Assembly (NCBI GenBank): GCA_965153355.1
Contig: OZ231128.1
Coordinates: forward strand, 28,210,001-28,274,000
DNA length: 64,000 nt
Direction of reading: 5' to 3'
Source of the DNA: Flaccisagitta enflata
Taxonomy: Eukaryota > Chaetognatha > Sagittoidea > Aphragmophora
Shown: piece by piece, positions 47,302 to 59,170 of the stretch
How the letters are laid out: each line of letters starts with the position of its first letter
Position numbering within the stretch: position 1 is the stretch's first letter
Translations under genes and position numbers: made by a program
The notes under the pieces: generated by a model
The model's database searches: none
The model's input: only the letters and a program-made list of their open reading frames with translations
Told to the model about the DNA's origin: nothing

Positions 47302-47509
47302 CTGTTTCGTCGTCAAAATAGTGCCGAGGTGGGCAATCAGCAGAAGAACGGGCGAAGCGTCGTGTTTTGAGCAACGTAAGACCAGAAGGGCGACGACGAA
47401 CATGAACAATTGAGGGTTCACCGGTTAGTTGATCTTCATGGCCATGACTGAGATCATGGATCATAATAAATACCAGCAACATTAAGAAAAATTTAATGCG
47501 GAGATCCAT
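47302..47509 (-). CDS. receptor gene B, exon 1: TNFR/BCMA-like type I membrane receptor
   Basis: First exon of a five-exon minus-strand gene (47302-47509, 24789-24866, 21413-21622, 19781-19852, 17911-18041; predicted 232 residues). The ATG at 47509 opens a signal peptide (MDLRIKFFLMLLVFIMIHDL) like that of gene C (MDFALKLISFVM). A basic stretch (VRRRPSG, KTRRFAR) and the start of the cysteine-rich domain, CPPRHYFDDET, follow. The donor is ACAG|GTAAGATG in phase 1. The product would be signal peptide, one six-cysteine BCMA/TACI-like domain (C59-C94), TSP1-like module, membrane helix and a 42-residue tail with PTQVND and SVEE TRAF-type motifs. By family analogy it is a surface receptor for a TNF-type ligand. 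Intron 1 is 22.4 kb and holds the foldback structure and LINE, so the join to exon 2 is the least certain step. Confidence 0.8.
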
Positions 47510-48207
47510 GATTGAGATGAGTTTCTATCTTCAGAAAAACGATTCCTGTCGTAATCTATTTGGCACCGACGGTTTTTTTTCTTTCTTTCTTTTTTTGGCT
47601 GATCTAAAAATGAGTAGAAAATTAGTTGAGGATAAGTTGGAAAAATGGAATAGAAAGGACTCACTAGAATATCTTTTTTTATTTAGAAAACATCAGTCGT
47701 TTTTTTTCTCCGAAGATATACGATGAAAGTTTTTTTATTTCTAACGTCAATAAGATTCTTTCCCTTTTTCTTCTTGTTATTTTGTTGTTTGTCATATTAT
47801 AACAAAAGGTCGTGTTTGATGTAGCCTCGTTTCAAAGTGCGTTAAACTCAGAATTATGACTAATGCTATATTTGGTTCGAGATGTTAAAAATCACGAAGA
47901 GTTTTGAACTTGAGCAAGGTGGAATTTTTGTGGTTAGAATACGAGTTCAACGGCTATGAAAAAAGATAAAGCACATGTTCCTTGACTCGGGCGAACAATC
48001 AATCAGCTAGTAATGAACTAGTCATCAAGCAGTAAATAAACATGATTATTGTTCGCAAGTAACTTTTCAGTAAGAAATAGCGACAGAATCTTTTTTTTTT
48101 ATCTAATTCGATGTCTGATTTCTCGGACGCGAGCAAATCTTCCATTTGGGTGCGTCACATTAGAAATACGCAGTTGTTTTAAGTACGACACATTCCATAC
48201 TGACTGT

Positions 48208-48342
<135 letters not shown>

Positions 48343-48547
48343 AAGAAGAATAAAACCGAAACAGAAAAGAAGAAAAAAAAACGAGACATCGAAAGAAAGA
48401 AGAAGAGGAAAAGACAGAAAGAGAGGAACAAATGTGTATGTACGTTTGGATGAATATGAACTAATCAATGAAAGGTAGATAGATAGAAAGAGATAGATAG
48501 ATAGATGGATAGAAAAATGAAAAAAAAAGAAAGTAAAAAATAAAGAT

Positions 48548-48725
<178 letters not shown>

Positions 48726-48795
48726 GGAAAGAAAGAAAAGAAGAAAAAAAAGAAAAAAAGCAAAGCGAGAGGCAGATCCTGTACAATCTTGACAT

Positions 48796-48999
48796 AACAT
48801 GGCCGGATACACTGGTAGCCAAGTCGCGTGCCCGTGGGCAGGGTCAGTCGAACGAAAGGCTTACCATAGATTTGGGAAGGAGCAGTAATGCAAAAACTTC
48901 TCATGAACGTCAAAAGATCAAAGTATAGTGTGAGAGATGGATGGATGGACGGACGGACGGACAAAGCGGGTTGTAGAGTCTCGTGCACGCGACTAAAAA
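48796..48999 (-). mobile_element. HINE, complete (GTCGCGTGC subtype)
   Basis: AACATGGCCGGATACACTGG, internal AAGTCGCGTGCCCG, GGACGGAC core, AAAGCGGGTTGTAGAG, and hairpin GTCTCGTGCACGCGAC then TAAAAA. Confidence 0.7.
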
Positions 49000-50476
49000 C
49001 AGAAGGAAACTGCGTAAAACAGGAGACAAAGAAAATCTGAGCAAGTGACGTCGACGTATATTTTGACGTCAGCGTGAAAGTGGTAAATCCCAGATTTGAC
49101 CACTTCCGATCAACAATTATGGGAAATAAATCCGATTTTTCTCGTTTGAGATAACGATGTTAAAGGCTTATCAAAAAAAATTTAAGAGGGAATGTTGGTT
49201 GGACCGGTTGGTAGGCCGGCCCGTCCATAACTTCGTGGGTAGGGTGGTCCACAATATCTATTAAGAGCGATTTTGAGGGTGTTCCATTCAATACCTTATC
49301 TTTAACCCTCTAATTTCAAGAAGGGACAGCTTTTGGACTTGGACGATAGACGAAAAACAATGGCCTCGTCGTCGTTTTGTTTTGAAGAGGTAGAAGATTG
49401 TGACTCAACATCATGATCATGAAGCATGAAAGTATATCTATTACCACTTGGAATATAATACTTGTGATAGTAATGTTTATTGTTTAGGGAGAGGGAGGAG
49501 CAAACACGAAATTGATCAAAGAGGATCGAAATTCATACACGCTCTTGACTTTATGATAACATGTTTGTTTGTTTTTTTTTTGTTTGTTTTTTTTTTTTTT
49601 TTTTTTTGCGAGGCCGAGGACTGAAAGACTGCTCAACCAAAAAGTAAATAGGATAACCAAAGCCATGCCAGGAAGTAACAGATTCCGCTATCATATTATT
49701 GCATTGGTTGTTGTTCGTTGGTAATGGCATTACTCATTCAGGGGATCCAATTACTGCATAGACTTCACACTATTAAGGACAAAGCCATCGAACCAAATGA
49801 CAAATTATCCAACTGCCAATTGTTTTAAAATGTTAGCAGTTGCTGAGTGATTTTACTTATACGATGTTGGCCAACAATGGCCAACAATGTTAGTTTCGTT
49901 TCATTTCATGTGCGTGCGCGTGTGCGTGTGCGTGTGTGTGTTCTGTGTGTGTGCGTGAACGTTTGCGAGTGTGTGCGTTCCACATTACCAAATTAGGAAA
50001 CGGACTGCGCAGATTGCATCAGACAAAAAGGCCAAAAGCCGAAAAAAAAGGAAGAAAATTGGCTGCGGCGCCGCATTATATTTATAAGACGAGATCGAAA
50101 AGCGAAGCGAAAAGAGGAGGAAGATAAATTGAATTCTTCAAGACCCACAGCAGGAGAAGGAATTAAATTCTGCTCACTTCCAAAAATGGAATTCTTCGTA
50201 AAATGAAAAAAAAACTCATTTAGGTAGTCCAGATCAAATGCTACTGCAGAATACGAGCTTGTAGCTTATCGCAGTATATCAATCCATGCCAAGTGATTAA
50301 AAAATCATTGATGATACGTGTATTTCATTGCTTCGGCTCCTCTTCCTTCAGCGGCTGCTGCAGCATGAAGCAGCATTAACCTCAGTCTGACTCAGCAAAT
50401 TTCAAGCCCAAATTGTTTTTCACTCTCTGCCGAGTGCCTTATAAAATAGCAAGCATATATACCTATGTTTGATCAT

Positions 50477-50569
<93 letters not shown>

Positions 50570-52345
50570 TTATTTGAGCAAAATATACTGCAAGTTAAAA
50601 CTCCTTGATGCGTTTCGCGATTTCCATTAACCACCCGAATGAGGAAGCAAATCGAGGGTGAGCTTCAAATTTCAGACACATTACGGAAGACAAGAATTTT
50701 ACAGGTCAGGGCGGCACCGTTCATTGTTTAAATCTCTTTCGACGTACGTATGAGAATCACGAGATCTTGGATTTTGTTCCTTGCCGGATTTTCTTTACTT
50801 TTAGTTCCTCTCAAACTTTCTCTTATATCTAGCTGGCTACATGTAAGAGACTCTATGAGAGGGTGTGTCACTTTGTAGGAAAATAACCCGAATTTTAAAA
50901 TGATGCAAAATTGTTTGAAATAGTTATTTCTGAGCCTTACTGTCCCAGCCAAACCACATTGCAGTCCCTGCCAAGCCCCATACAGCCCCCGCCCACCCAC
51001 ATTAATTCCCCTGCCCACCCCTAGCGACTACATTTATTGGACGTGTATATCCGGCCTTGTTTAGATTCATTAACTAACCCAAATCTGAAGATTGTAACTA
51101 CCTATTATCGACTGTACCAATGAGGTTTTAACAAACATAATCGGACCTTAGGTGGGTCTAAACTCGGGACTGGGCCCTTGGTGTACTTTCCCAAAAGTTT
51201 TCTCTTGTTCCTAAAAGCTGAATAGCAGGCTTGATCAGTTTATATGTGAAACACCCTATAATTCTATAAATCATATACAGTGGAGCACTGCTAGAGCGCA
51301 CCCGCTATTAAAACATACCCATCATACATCTTCAAGTCCTATCAGTGATTTTAATGTGATTTCCTACTTGGCAATGAGGGAGCTTCACTGTAAAGCATAA
51401 TTTAGCCTATCTCTTGGCATGCGCTCTGGTGAAGCTCAACGGTAATCTCAATTGTCTATCAGTCCCAATCTATATAATAGAACAAATAATCAGTTTTAAA
51501 TCATATTTTCTATAATTCAATACTCCGCGCGTGTGACCAACAATAACAGAATTCAAAACGAATCAACGATTAAAGGGAACATCGACTTATCATCGTACTT
51601 AACGTTATTAAGAAACCCTTTGAGCTATTTTCTATGAATTATCAAGATAGCATTAAGATAAACAGCCCAACGTGAAAACCCATCGTATGGAAATAAAAGG
51701 GGAGACGAAATGATACAACGATGAAAAAAGGGAATATATGCGAGATAAGGATAAAGCCGATATATACATCATAGTAATTTTACAATCATTTACTATCATA
51801 CCATTACTATCATAGTATTTAGCATCATATATCTTACATCAAAGATTCACAGATGAGCGGAAAGAGAAATGGTTTGATGGACATGACCTCTCACGCTAAA
51901 TACTCATGTACTCATAGTAAAGTTTATATTTACACTTTGTACAATGTATATGTACTGAAAATATTTACACTCTCATTTCATCATAATATACAATAGATGT
52001 ACTTATTGCGCTCTATAAACCATATAGAATGATATGGGAAAAAAACTTGACAACTTTCGTAGGCTATCCGTCGATGCAGGCTTTTTACAATTTCACTTAT
52101 TGTAATTCTTGTTTGTTATCGTAAAAAGATTCATTCATTCATTCATTCATTCATTCATTCACACTTAAGGGGTTGTCGCATGAGGAAAAATTCTTTAGAT
52201 ATTATTGAGATATCTGGATACTATGTAGATAATGTGCCCAGTGCGAAACCCCTAGTATTCAATTCATTTACACTATAACATATACATTTACATTATAACA
52301 GAAAGATCGTGGGAAGAATGAAAAACTTTAAGATGATATTGAGAA
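49000..52345. other. region between genes B and C: no gene recognised
   Basis: Holds a GT-rich tract (49905-49975), an (AG)n tract (50479-50567), a HINE 3' end at about 50960-51061 (GTATATCCGGCCTTGTT) and a short (TTCA)n tract (52131-52161). The remainder is AT-rich. The 3' UTR of gene C probably lies just below 52346. Confidence 0.5.
50479..50567. repeat. (AG)n microsatellite
   Basis: About 89 bp of pure AG. Confidence 0.97.
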
Positions 52346-52614
52346 TCATAGTTCAGTGTACGTGTGCAATGGTCGATGAGCTTCTATGTCGTGGTCATCG
52401 CCAGGCGCTCTGCGGACGCTCGTAGGATGAGCTATGACAGCAAGGTCATCGTTATGCACTCTGTGGGTGCCAGGAGGAATGGCGACAGCTCCATGTCTCC
52501 GTATCCCCTCGATATCCTCCCCTTCAGATACCGGAAGAGGTTTTGGCGGAAAGTTCATGTAGTACCAGTTTTCGATTCTTTCCTTGACATGAAAGCGCTT
52601 TTCAATAATAAATC
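52346..52614 (-). CDS. receptor gene C, exon 4 (cytoplasmic tail, stop)
   Basis: Acceptor CTTTTCCTTTTTTACAG, phase 1 entry, stop TGA at 52346-52348. It encodes residues 189-276: the stop-transfer segment FIIEKRFHVKER, then ENWYYMNFPPKPLPVSEGED and a His/Arg/Asp-rich end, HTYTEL. TEL fits a class I PDZ ligand. No exact TRAF motif and no death domain is seen. Confidence 0.8.
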
Positions 52615-52776
52615 CTGTAAAAAAGGAAAAGGGAACACATTTCTTTTAATCATGAATTAGAAAAAAATACGATACGTTTTTCGTCTTTTTCGAATTTTCT
52701 CAGTATTTTAAACATGACATATAGTCGTTTCACCACATAGTAATATTCAACGGCAAAACATGGATTTGATTATTAC

Positions 52777-52857
52777 CCAGTGATAGAACCACGGCCAATC
52801 CAATAATCGTTAGCACTGTAGCCATTATGCCAGCGGTGAATCTGTTGTGTCCCCGAT
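52777..52857 (-). CDS. receptor gene C, exon 3 (transmembrane)
   Basis: Acceptor CTTACTCTCAG, donor CTGG|GTAATAAT, phase 1-1, 27 codons. It encodes RGHNRF followed by TAGIMATVLTIIGLAVVLSL, a single membrane helix. Confidence 0.85.
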
Positions 52858-52989
52858 CTGAGAGTAAGTAAAAAATATTTGGTAAGATTGAATTCGAAAC
52901 TAATTGGCGAATATTTTTAGTAATATGGAGGGCTAGCAGTTATGACTTGTTGATTAAACCTATTCTCACAAATGATGATGATGTTACGT

Positions 52990-53004
52990 GTAATGTTGTC
53001 CAAC
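52990..53004 (+). other. recurrent 15-nt motif, copy 4
   Basis: GTAATGTTGTCCAAC followed by TCATAATCTA. It lies in intron 2 of gene C, about 130 nt upstream of exon 3. The same TCATAATCTA follows copy 1 at 8431 after a short spacer. Confidence 0.65.
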
Positions 53005-53035
53005 TCATAATCTAGTGATGACGAATATGATGATT

Positions 53036-53036
53036 C

Positions 53037-53079
<43 letters not shown>

Positions 53080-53172
53080 CGATGACGATGACGATGATGA
53101 TGATGACGATGATGATGACGATGATGATGATGATGATGTGTTGACGATGATGACGATGACGATGACGATGAC

Positions 53173-53233
<61 letters not shown>

Positions 53234-53235
53234 GT
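53036..53235. repeat. (GAT)n/(GAC)n trinucleotide repeat
   Basis: About 200 bp of GATGATGAC repeat in intron 2 of gene C. The poly-Asp, poly-Met, poly-Ile and poly-Ser frames are repeat products. Confidence 0.97.
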
Positions 53236-53559
53236 GATTATGATAAATGGATGAATGCCGGTGGATGTTTGAACACCGATCGACAGACGAATGATGATGG
53301 TGGATGATAATAAAATTTGATTGTGAATGAATGAATGAATAATCATTTTAAAAATGCCTTTGGATGGATGTATATGGATGGATTGAAAGTGGATAGATGG
53401 ATAAATATGAATGGATCTAGCTAGGTGGAAATGGATGAATGAATATGGATGGATGTATGAATATAAAGATGTCTTGATGATGAAAGTAATTCATTTGCAT
53501 TACGTTTCAGGACCGGTCTGAGAAATGAACCCTAAGGGAAAGCATGTAAGAAATATCAC

Positions 53560-53766
53560 CTGCAATTTCCTGTTGGCACTGCTCCTCTATATCTTTGTAG
53601 CACGTTGTACGGTTCCTCCCCGAACATGGAACGCCTCCGCGGTTTTGATCGACCTGGCAGTGGCAATCTGCTAGTCCTCGTCTGAGGACGTGGCCAGAGC
53701 CATTTTTTGCTTTGGGCGAATCACATGTTGCATCACAATTGACTTGAACGCTGCAGTTCCAAAATC
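53560..53766 (-). CDS. receptor gene C, exon 2 (TSP1-like module)
   Basis: Acceptor ATGTTCTTCTCTAG, donor GCAG|GTGATA, phase 1-1, 69 codons (residues 93-160). Landmarks: FWNC, VNCDATCDSP, HVLRRGLADCHC, GGVPCSG, TTC and EEQC. The eight-cysteine pattern matches exon 2 of gene A and exon 3 of gene B. There is one potential N-glycosylation site, NRT. Confidence 0.85.
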
Positions 53767-53895
53767 CTAGAGAAGAACATGAGAATACATTAGCTTTTTG
53801 ACAACCAGTGATACGTAATGGCGTCTGTCGCCGACCGGACAAAACTCGATTTTTTTCTCCTCCTTTCCTCATATTGTCTCTTTCTTTCTCGCTTT

Positions 53896-54420
53896 TTGGG
53901 CAGCGGCCCCGAAAGGGTCGATGACCTATGCTTTTGCACATATGAGGAATTTTCTCCTCCTTTTTCGTCCGCCCATCCATCCGTCCGTCCCCCCCTGACT
54001 CAAATCCTAGCCTCAGGGCCCAAATCCCAGTCTGGAGGCCTAAATTCCAGTCTTGAGGCCCAAGTCCCAGCCTATAGGCTCAAATCTCATCCTCAAGGCT
54101 CAAGTCCCACCCCCAAGGCTCAAATCTTACCCATGAGGCCTAAATCCCAGCCTCAAGGGTGGGATTTGAGCCTTGAAGATGGGATTTGAGCCTCAAGGCT
54201 GTTATTTGGGCCTCGAGACTGGGCTTTTAGCCTTGAGGCTGGGATTTAATTCAAAGGGGGGACGAATGGATGTACGGACAGACATAGCTGGAGGAGAAAA
54301 TTCCCCATATGTGTGAAAGCATAGGTCATCGACCCCTTCGGGCTGCTGCCCTGCTCCCCCCTTAACTTCAAGCACAACCTACTTAGGCAGGGCAAGGGTA
54401 CCGCTGACCATCTGACGCTT
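53896..54420. mobile_element. family-2 foldback element, complete
   Basis: The left arm is GGGCAGCGGCCCCGAAAGGG, TCGATGACCTATGCTTTTGC and CAAATCCCAGTCTGGAGGCC units. The right arm mirrors it, with GAAAGCATAGGTCATCGACC, CCTTCGGGCTGCTGCCC and the terminal GCAAGGGTACCGCTGACC. It lies in intron 1 of gene C. Confidence 0.7.
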
Positions 54421-54436
54421 TTGCGACTATTCCCTC

Positions 54437-54463
54437 TTTCTCTCTCGCTCTCTCGCTCTCTCG

Positions 54464-54557
<94 letters not shown>
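54437..54557. repeat. (TC)n microsatellite
   Basis: TC repeat with a few TCGC interruptions at its left end. Confidence 0.97.
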
Positions 54558-54560
<3 letters not shown>

Positions 54561-54771
54561 GGGGTGTTAGGGTGTATGGGGTGTTTGATTAGAAATAATG
54601 ATCATCGTCTTACGAGACTTTATCGGAACAGAGGAAAACATGAAGGAACTAAAAGGAAACTCTAAGTCTATGCCGTACTAAAAGGAAACTCTATACCGTC
54701 TGAAAAATCCCCTTTTGATTCTTCATTTGTTTTTGTTGTATTCCGTTTCGGGTTTGAATAGATTCCTTTTA

Positions 54772-54841
<70 letters not shown>

Positions 54842-54846
54842 CTCTC
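54772..54846. repeat. (TC)n microsatellite
   Basis: TC repeat with scattered TTTC. Confidence 0.95.
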
Positions 54847-55242
54847 CCACGGCAGATGCTCCAACCACGCTTAGTTGCATATTCGTAGCATAGGGTCCTT
54901 TCAATGAAAATTGGGTAGTGGATGCTGCATAGGCACAGGCAGCTGCAGCAGTAGAAGCGACTGAGGTAGCAGTGTCAGAGGTGGCAACAATAACGTTTGT
55001 AGCAGTATTAGCAGAGTCAAACTCAAATTCTCTTTTACTCAAATCTTATTTGCGTATAAAATAAAAAAAGATGAATGAATGCTTCTTCGCGTCTTCGCGT
55101 CATGTTTTAAAACCTATGATTTTCGTACCCTTAAAGCAATAAAACAGTGTAATAAAGGTTTGAATAGTGTTAAATTGTGTTTTATTAATCAGTTTTAATG
55201 ATTAGGTACTGCCAAAAGTAATATTTTCCACAAATTTTCTGT

Positions 55243-55395
55243 TCTTAGTTGCGGACACGCAACTCTGTAAGAGGCCTTGTCCATCGGTCCGTTGGTGCGT
55301 GGGTTCGTGATGATCGAGTTGGAAAGTGTGACAACACGCATTTCCGCCCCTGCCCACCCGTCCGCAACTGGTATTGGCCGTGTATCCGGCCTTGT
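55243..55395 (+). mobile_element. HINE, complete
   Basis: TTCTTAG then hairpin AGTTGCGGACACGCAACT, CTGTAAGAGG, GGTCCGTTGG core, GTCCGCAACT, and 3' hairpin GGCCGTGTATCCGGCC then TTGT. It lies in intron 1 of gene C. Confidence 0.75.
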
Positions 55396-55595
55396 CCTCT
55401 TTTTCCCTGCTTTGAATTTCTTCCCATTCTCCAAACCTACAAGGCCTTAGATTCCCCCCACAAACTTAATTATACACAGGCCTGATTCTACCATGTAGCT
55501 CATGAACTCCAAATATCTGAATATGGCACCCACTGATATTCAAATAGGCTGCCAGATAAAGGTGTTGACAGTCTCTCTATTTCAAATATGCTTAC

Positions 55596-55869
55596 CAAGG
55601 CAATTTGGTTCGTGGAGGCATTCGGGCGAAGGGTTCAGACCACGTGGACCGCAAAGATCAGAGCAATATTCACAGACCATCGTTATTTCATCGAAGTATT
55701 CCGACATTGGACAGGTAGTAGAAGGGTCGCGAACGGACCGTGTCCGCTGGTCTGACGCCGGCTGACGGAGAACTGATAAGGGAACTTCATCACTTTGTCC
55801 ATACACGAGCGTCACCGACCAAACGATTGATATCATTACGAACGAGATAAGTTTGAGCGCGAAATCCAT
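55596..55869 (-). CDS. receptor gene C, exon 1: TNFR/BCMA-like type I membrane receptor
   Basis: First exon of a four-exon minus-strand gene (55596-55869, 53560-53766, 52777-52857, 52346-52614; predicted 276 residues). The ATG at 55869 sits in a good context (AACTACCATGG) and opens the signal peptide MDFALKLISFVMISIVWSVT, continuing LVYG. After an Arg-rich linker comes one cysteine-rich domain: C53, YFDEITMVC66, EYC69, C73, C84 and C90. It has the same spacing as BCMA/TACI and gene A. The exon ends NCLG|GTAAGC in phase 1. The assembled product is signal peptide, CRD, TSP1-like module, helix at about 168-189 and an 88-residue tail, the longest of the three. By family analogy it is a plasma-membrane TNF-ligand receptor. 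A TATA-like AATAAAAAG about 170 nt upstream is a weak promoter candidate. Confidence 0.85.
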
Positions 55870-56796
55870 GGTAGTTTTTCACGTGGCCTGGGCGTAGTGT
55901 GGCGTAGCGTAGTGCGGTGCGACAATATGAAGGATCTACGATTGGATGAAGATGTCGAGTAAGGCAGTGTCTGTAAGTCTGAGATGCGTGTTGAATTGAC
56001 AAAGTTTTGGAAATCAAACGCAAATTCGTCGGGTCTTTTTATTCCGTTTATCTATTTTATCATTAATCTCATGCCAGTTTTTGGTTTGTTTTTGTTCTGT
56101 TTTTCTTTGTATTTTTGTTGTCGATAGATTATTTCACCGGAGCTGAAACTATCAATCAGTTGCGAAGTAAATAAGACTTAAATTTCTTGGTTTATTGGGA
56201 AGGGCGATTTAGCATTAATCGTTTTTCGTTTGCAGCACTATAAAATTATTTATCACTTCAGTCTTGATAAATTAGGAAGTGCGAGGGTCGAAACCGATTC
56301 ATTCATGTTGAGCGAGCGAGATTTTAGTTATGAAATATTTAAGGTTGGGCTTTCGATTTGTTTGAGCGTGCGAGTGGGAGGGTGAGTCAGCGGAACGAGT
56401 TCTGAGAAAAAGAAGAAGAAAAACGATAAAAATGTTTTGTGAAGGGATTTGACTCAATGTTTGTATCAATATCATCCCTTTGTACTCGGTTCCACTTGAA
56501 CAATAAATGCCATTCCATTCCATCTCGCTTTTTCAGTCGTACGTTTTTAGCTGAATTTAGCCTCATTTCTGAGGTCAGATCCTTTTCTCTTCTAGCTTGT
56601 ATTTTGGAACAGGAATGTAGAAAATATCTCGGCATTCATTTGCGCAAGTATTTATACTTTTCTCAAGGCTAGGGAAGCTAAATTTTTAATGACTGATGAA
56701 ATTTGAGCCTTGTAACCGGGTACCACTTCTTTGTTATTGTCGTTTCCAAAAATTTACGATAGTTTTTCTCTGATGAATACAACGGAAAATTGTAAG

Positions 56797-56909
56797 AACA
56801 AGGCCAAGTTGGCCAATAGTTGCGCCGGGTGGTTCATGGAAGGTTTTCGTGACCAACCAACCAACCGACGAACACGTCCGATTACAGAGGAGCGTTGACG
56901 CAACTAGAA
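56797..56909 (-). mobile_element. short HINE (AGTTGCG subtype)
   Basis: AACAAGGCCAAGTTGGCC, internal AATAGTTGCGCCGGG, ACCAACCAACCGACG core, ATTACAGAGG and end hairpin GCGTTGACGC within AGCGTTGACGCAACTAG. Confidence 0.6.
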
Positions 56910-56948
56910 ACTATGACATCATCTATCGGGATAGAATCATCTCTGCCT

Positions 56949-57030
56949 TTTTTGATGCGTCATCGCATCTCTGTCAGATGATCTGTCCGTCGGTTAGTCC
57001 GTCGGTCAGTCTGTCGGTCCGTTACGCCTC
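56949..57030 (+). mobile_element. HINE 5' half (ATGCGTCAT subtype)
   Basis: TTTTTGATGCGTCATCGCAT opening hairpin followed by CTCTGTCAG and a GTCCGTCGGTTAGTCC core. The 3' half is missing. It has the same address as 57555-57690, in inverse orientation. Confidence 0.55.
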
Positions 57031-57291
57031 TTCCAAAATGGCAAAATCATCAAGTTGCCCAATAGGACATGTCACTTCAATGTACGTATGTTTGCTTGTC
57101 GGTGGCATCCAAGTATTACCTATGCTAGACTTTGGATGTCATCATTTATCGATATATCTGCCATGCCTTTACTTTATCGAGGCCCAAAATCTCAACCTTG
57201 AAGACCAAACCCAGTTAAGGCAAGGATTATTATATCCTTACATACATTCACTTGGGGACATCGGGTACCATGCCACTGACCATCTAACGGT

Positions 57292-57292
<1 letters not shown>

Positions 57293-57388
<96 letters not shown>
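57293..57388. repeat. (TC)n microsatellite
   Basis: About 95 bp of TC, directly after a family-2 end word (TACCATGCCACTGACCATCT). Confidence 0.97.
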
Positions 57389-57389
<1 letters not shown>

Positions 57390-57554
57390 AAGTTCCGGTC
57401 AAGCGATTCTAAAAGTGTTTAGTGCGTACCCTGTGTATCCGTCCATCCGTACGTCCGTGTGTCTATCCCTAATGAACAAGTCAGAATGCGTACAAACGCG
57501 CATTCCGCCCTAGCCCCAACCCCAAACGATATTTCCCATGTTCACTTATTTTTA

Positions 57555-57690
57555 AACAAGCCCGAGCGGGCAACTAGATGCGTCATCTGCGTGATATCAG
57601 AAGAGGCATAACGGACGGACGGACGGACGGACCGACAGACGGACGGACGGACAGACCCTCTTATAGAGATGCGATGACGCATCTAAAAAG
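57555..57690 (-). mobile_element. HINE (ATGCGTCAT subtype)
   Basis: AACAAGCCCGAGCGGGC at the 3' end, internal AGATGCGTCAT, GACGGACGG core, CTCTTATAGAG and a terminal hairpin whose complement is AGATGCGTCATCGCATCT. Both ends carry the same new address, AGATGCGTCAT. Confidence 0.7.
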
Positions 57691-57734
57691 TTAAAATAAA
57701 AGAAATAGAAACAAGTGACGCGGGGTCACAATAT

Positions 57735-57919
57735 CGTTGCGGACTGGTGGGCAGGGGCATCTAACCCCCATCCACACCCCAGCATATATAAAAATATTAA
57801 GATGGCTCGTTCTTTTTTCACTTTATAACTCGATCATCACGGACGGACAGACGGACAGATGGACGGACGGATGGACGGACAGACAAAGTCTCTTATAGAG
57901 TTGCGTGTCCACGACTAAA
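57735..57919 (-). mobile_element. HINE lacking its 3' hairpin
   Basis: Starts at CGTTGCGGACTGGTGGGCAG, has CATCTAACCCCCATCC and a GACGGACAGACGG core, CTCTTATAGAG and the end GTTGCGTGTCCACGACTAAA. A worn relative of the same layout lies at about 7390-7560. Confidence 0.55.
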
Positions 57920-58014
57920 AATGAAGATTTACTTTTACTAAACAGTTCTCTTTTTCAGAGAGTTTCTTGTCCTTATCCGAAAGGCCGTTATCATTTTCTT
58001 TGATGATTTTGGAA

Positions 58015-58029
58015 GTAATGTTGTCCAAC
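58015..58029 (+). other. recurrent 15-nt motif, copy 5
   Basis: GTAATGTTGTCCAAC followed by TTTTATAA. It lies about 2.1 kb upstream of the gene C start codon. Confidence 0.65.
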
Positions 58030-58371
58030 TTTTATAAAAAGGAAACACGGCAATCCACAAAGAGGTAGAGATATGTAGAAAACGAAGTTTAACATAGACT
58101 GCAGTCGTAGGCAGACTGGAGATTCCTGTCACGGGACGCTCGGGAGATTTTGGATCAGTAAGAGAAGAAGATAGGAAGAAATGCGCATCCTGGCCGAGTC
58201 GCGCATCCTGGAGAATCCTGGGTCTTTCTAGAAAATATAGAAGTTCTCTGACGTCACGAACTCAAAATGATTTGATTCGTTGAACTTGAAGGGATCGAGC
58301 CAACCACAAGGCTGAGCCTGAGCTTTCGATTGTAGTTTCGTACAGCTGAGCCCAGTACATTTGATTACCTT

Positions 58372-59170
58372 TTTTGGGCAGCGGCTCCAAAGGGGATAAA
58401 GTCCTGTAGAACTCGGGGGGAATCTGTCTATCCGTGTATCCATATGTCCATCCATCTTCTCTGCCCCATCGTCAGGGCTTTGTCTCCTTTGGGGAGCATT
58501 CTGACCCAAATTCTGCCACATATCTTACATCCAAACAATATGACCCGAATTCAAGCAATATGGCCCAAATCCAAGCAATATGGCCCAAATCCAAAGAAAA
58601 TAGCCAAAATACAAGGAAACTAGCCCAAATTGGCAAACTGGCTCAAATCCAAGCAAAATGGCCCAATTCAGTTTAACCAGGTCACCCTAGGGCAATATGT
58701 GGTCATCGATACCCGTTGCTCTGCTTTGCATGGATGTGAGAGGAATGAGAGGAAGGGGACAATGTCTTGTAAAACCATCCCCCAACCCTATCCCTAACCT
58801 CACCCCTAACCCTCAATAACAACCTGCTTAAAAAGTCTTAAAAACAAAAGACATCATCAATTTTAGTAAGTATACCTTAAAATCAGCTCTCAAATTTTTC
58901 CTCCTTCAAATCAGCCCTCCAGGGCTCAAATCAGCTCTCCAGGCTTCAAATCTGCCAGACCTCAAATCTGCTCTTCAGGCCTAAAATATACCCTCCAGAC
59001 CTCAAATCCACCTTCAATAACCTGAATCTGTCTTCTTAGGCATGAAACATGATCACCAAGAATGTCAGGAAATTCACCCTGCCCTACAGGATATCATCCT
59101 TGCTCCACTATTTCACTTGATCGCTTCAAGCAGGGCATCGGGTACCGCTGACCATGTGCGATCCTTGGAT
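58372..59170. mobile_element. family-2 foldback element
   Basis: The left end is GGGCAGCGGCTCCAAAGGGG and AAGTCCTGTAGAACTCGGGG. The right end is CCTACAGGATATCATCC then GCAGGGCATCGGGTACCGCT. The interior is ~18-bp ATGGCCCAAATCCAAGCA units (58545-58670) and CTCAAATC(T/A)GC units (58900-59030). Confidence 0.55.

Noticed and set aside
57938-58132. Shared WTTLLP peptide as a conserved small exon (also at 8.43 kb)
   Set aside because: The peptide comes from the 15-nt motif. The motif copies are conserved as nucleotides with no surrounding coding similarity and no consistent frame.
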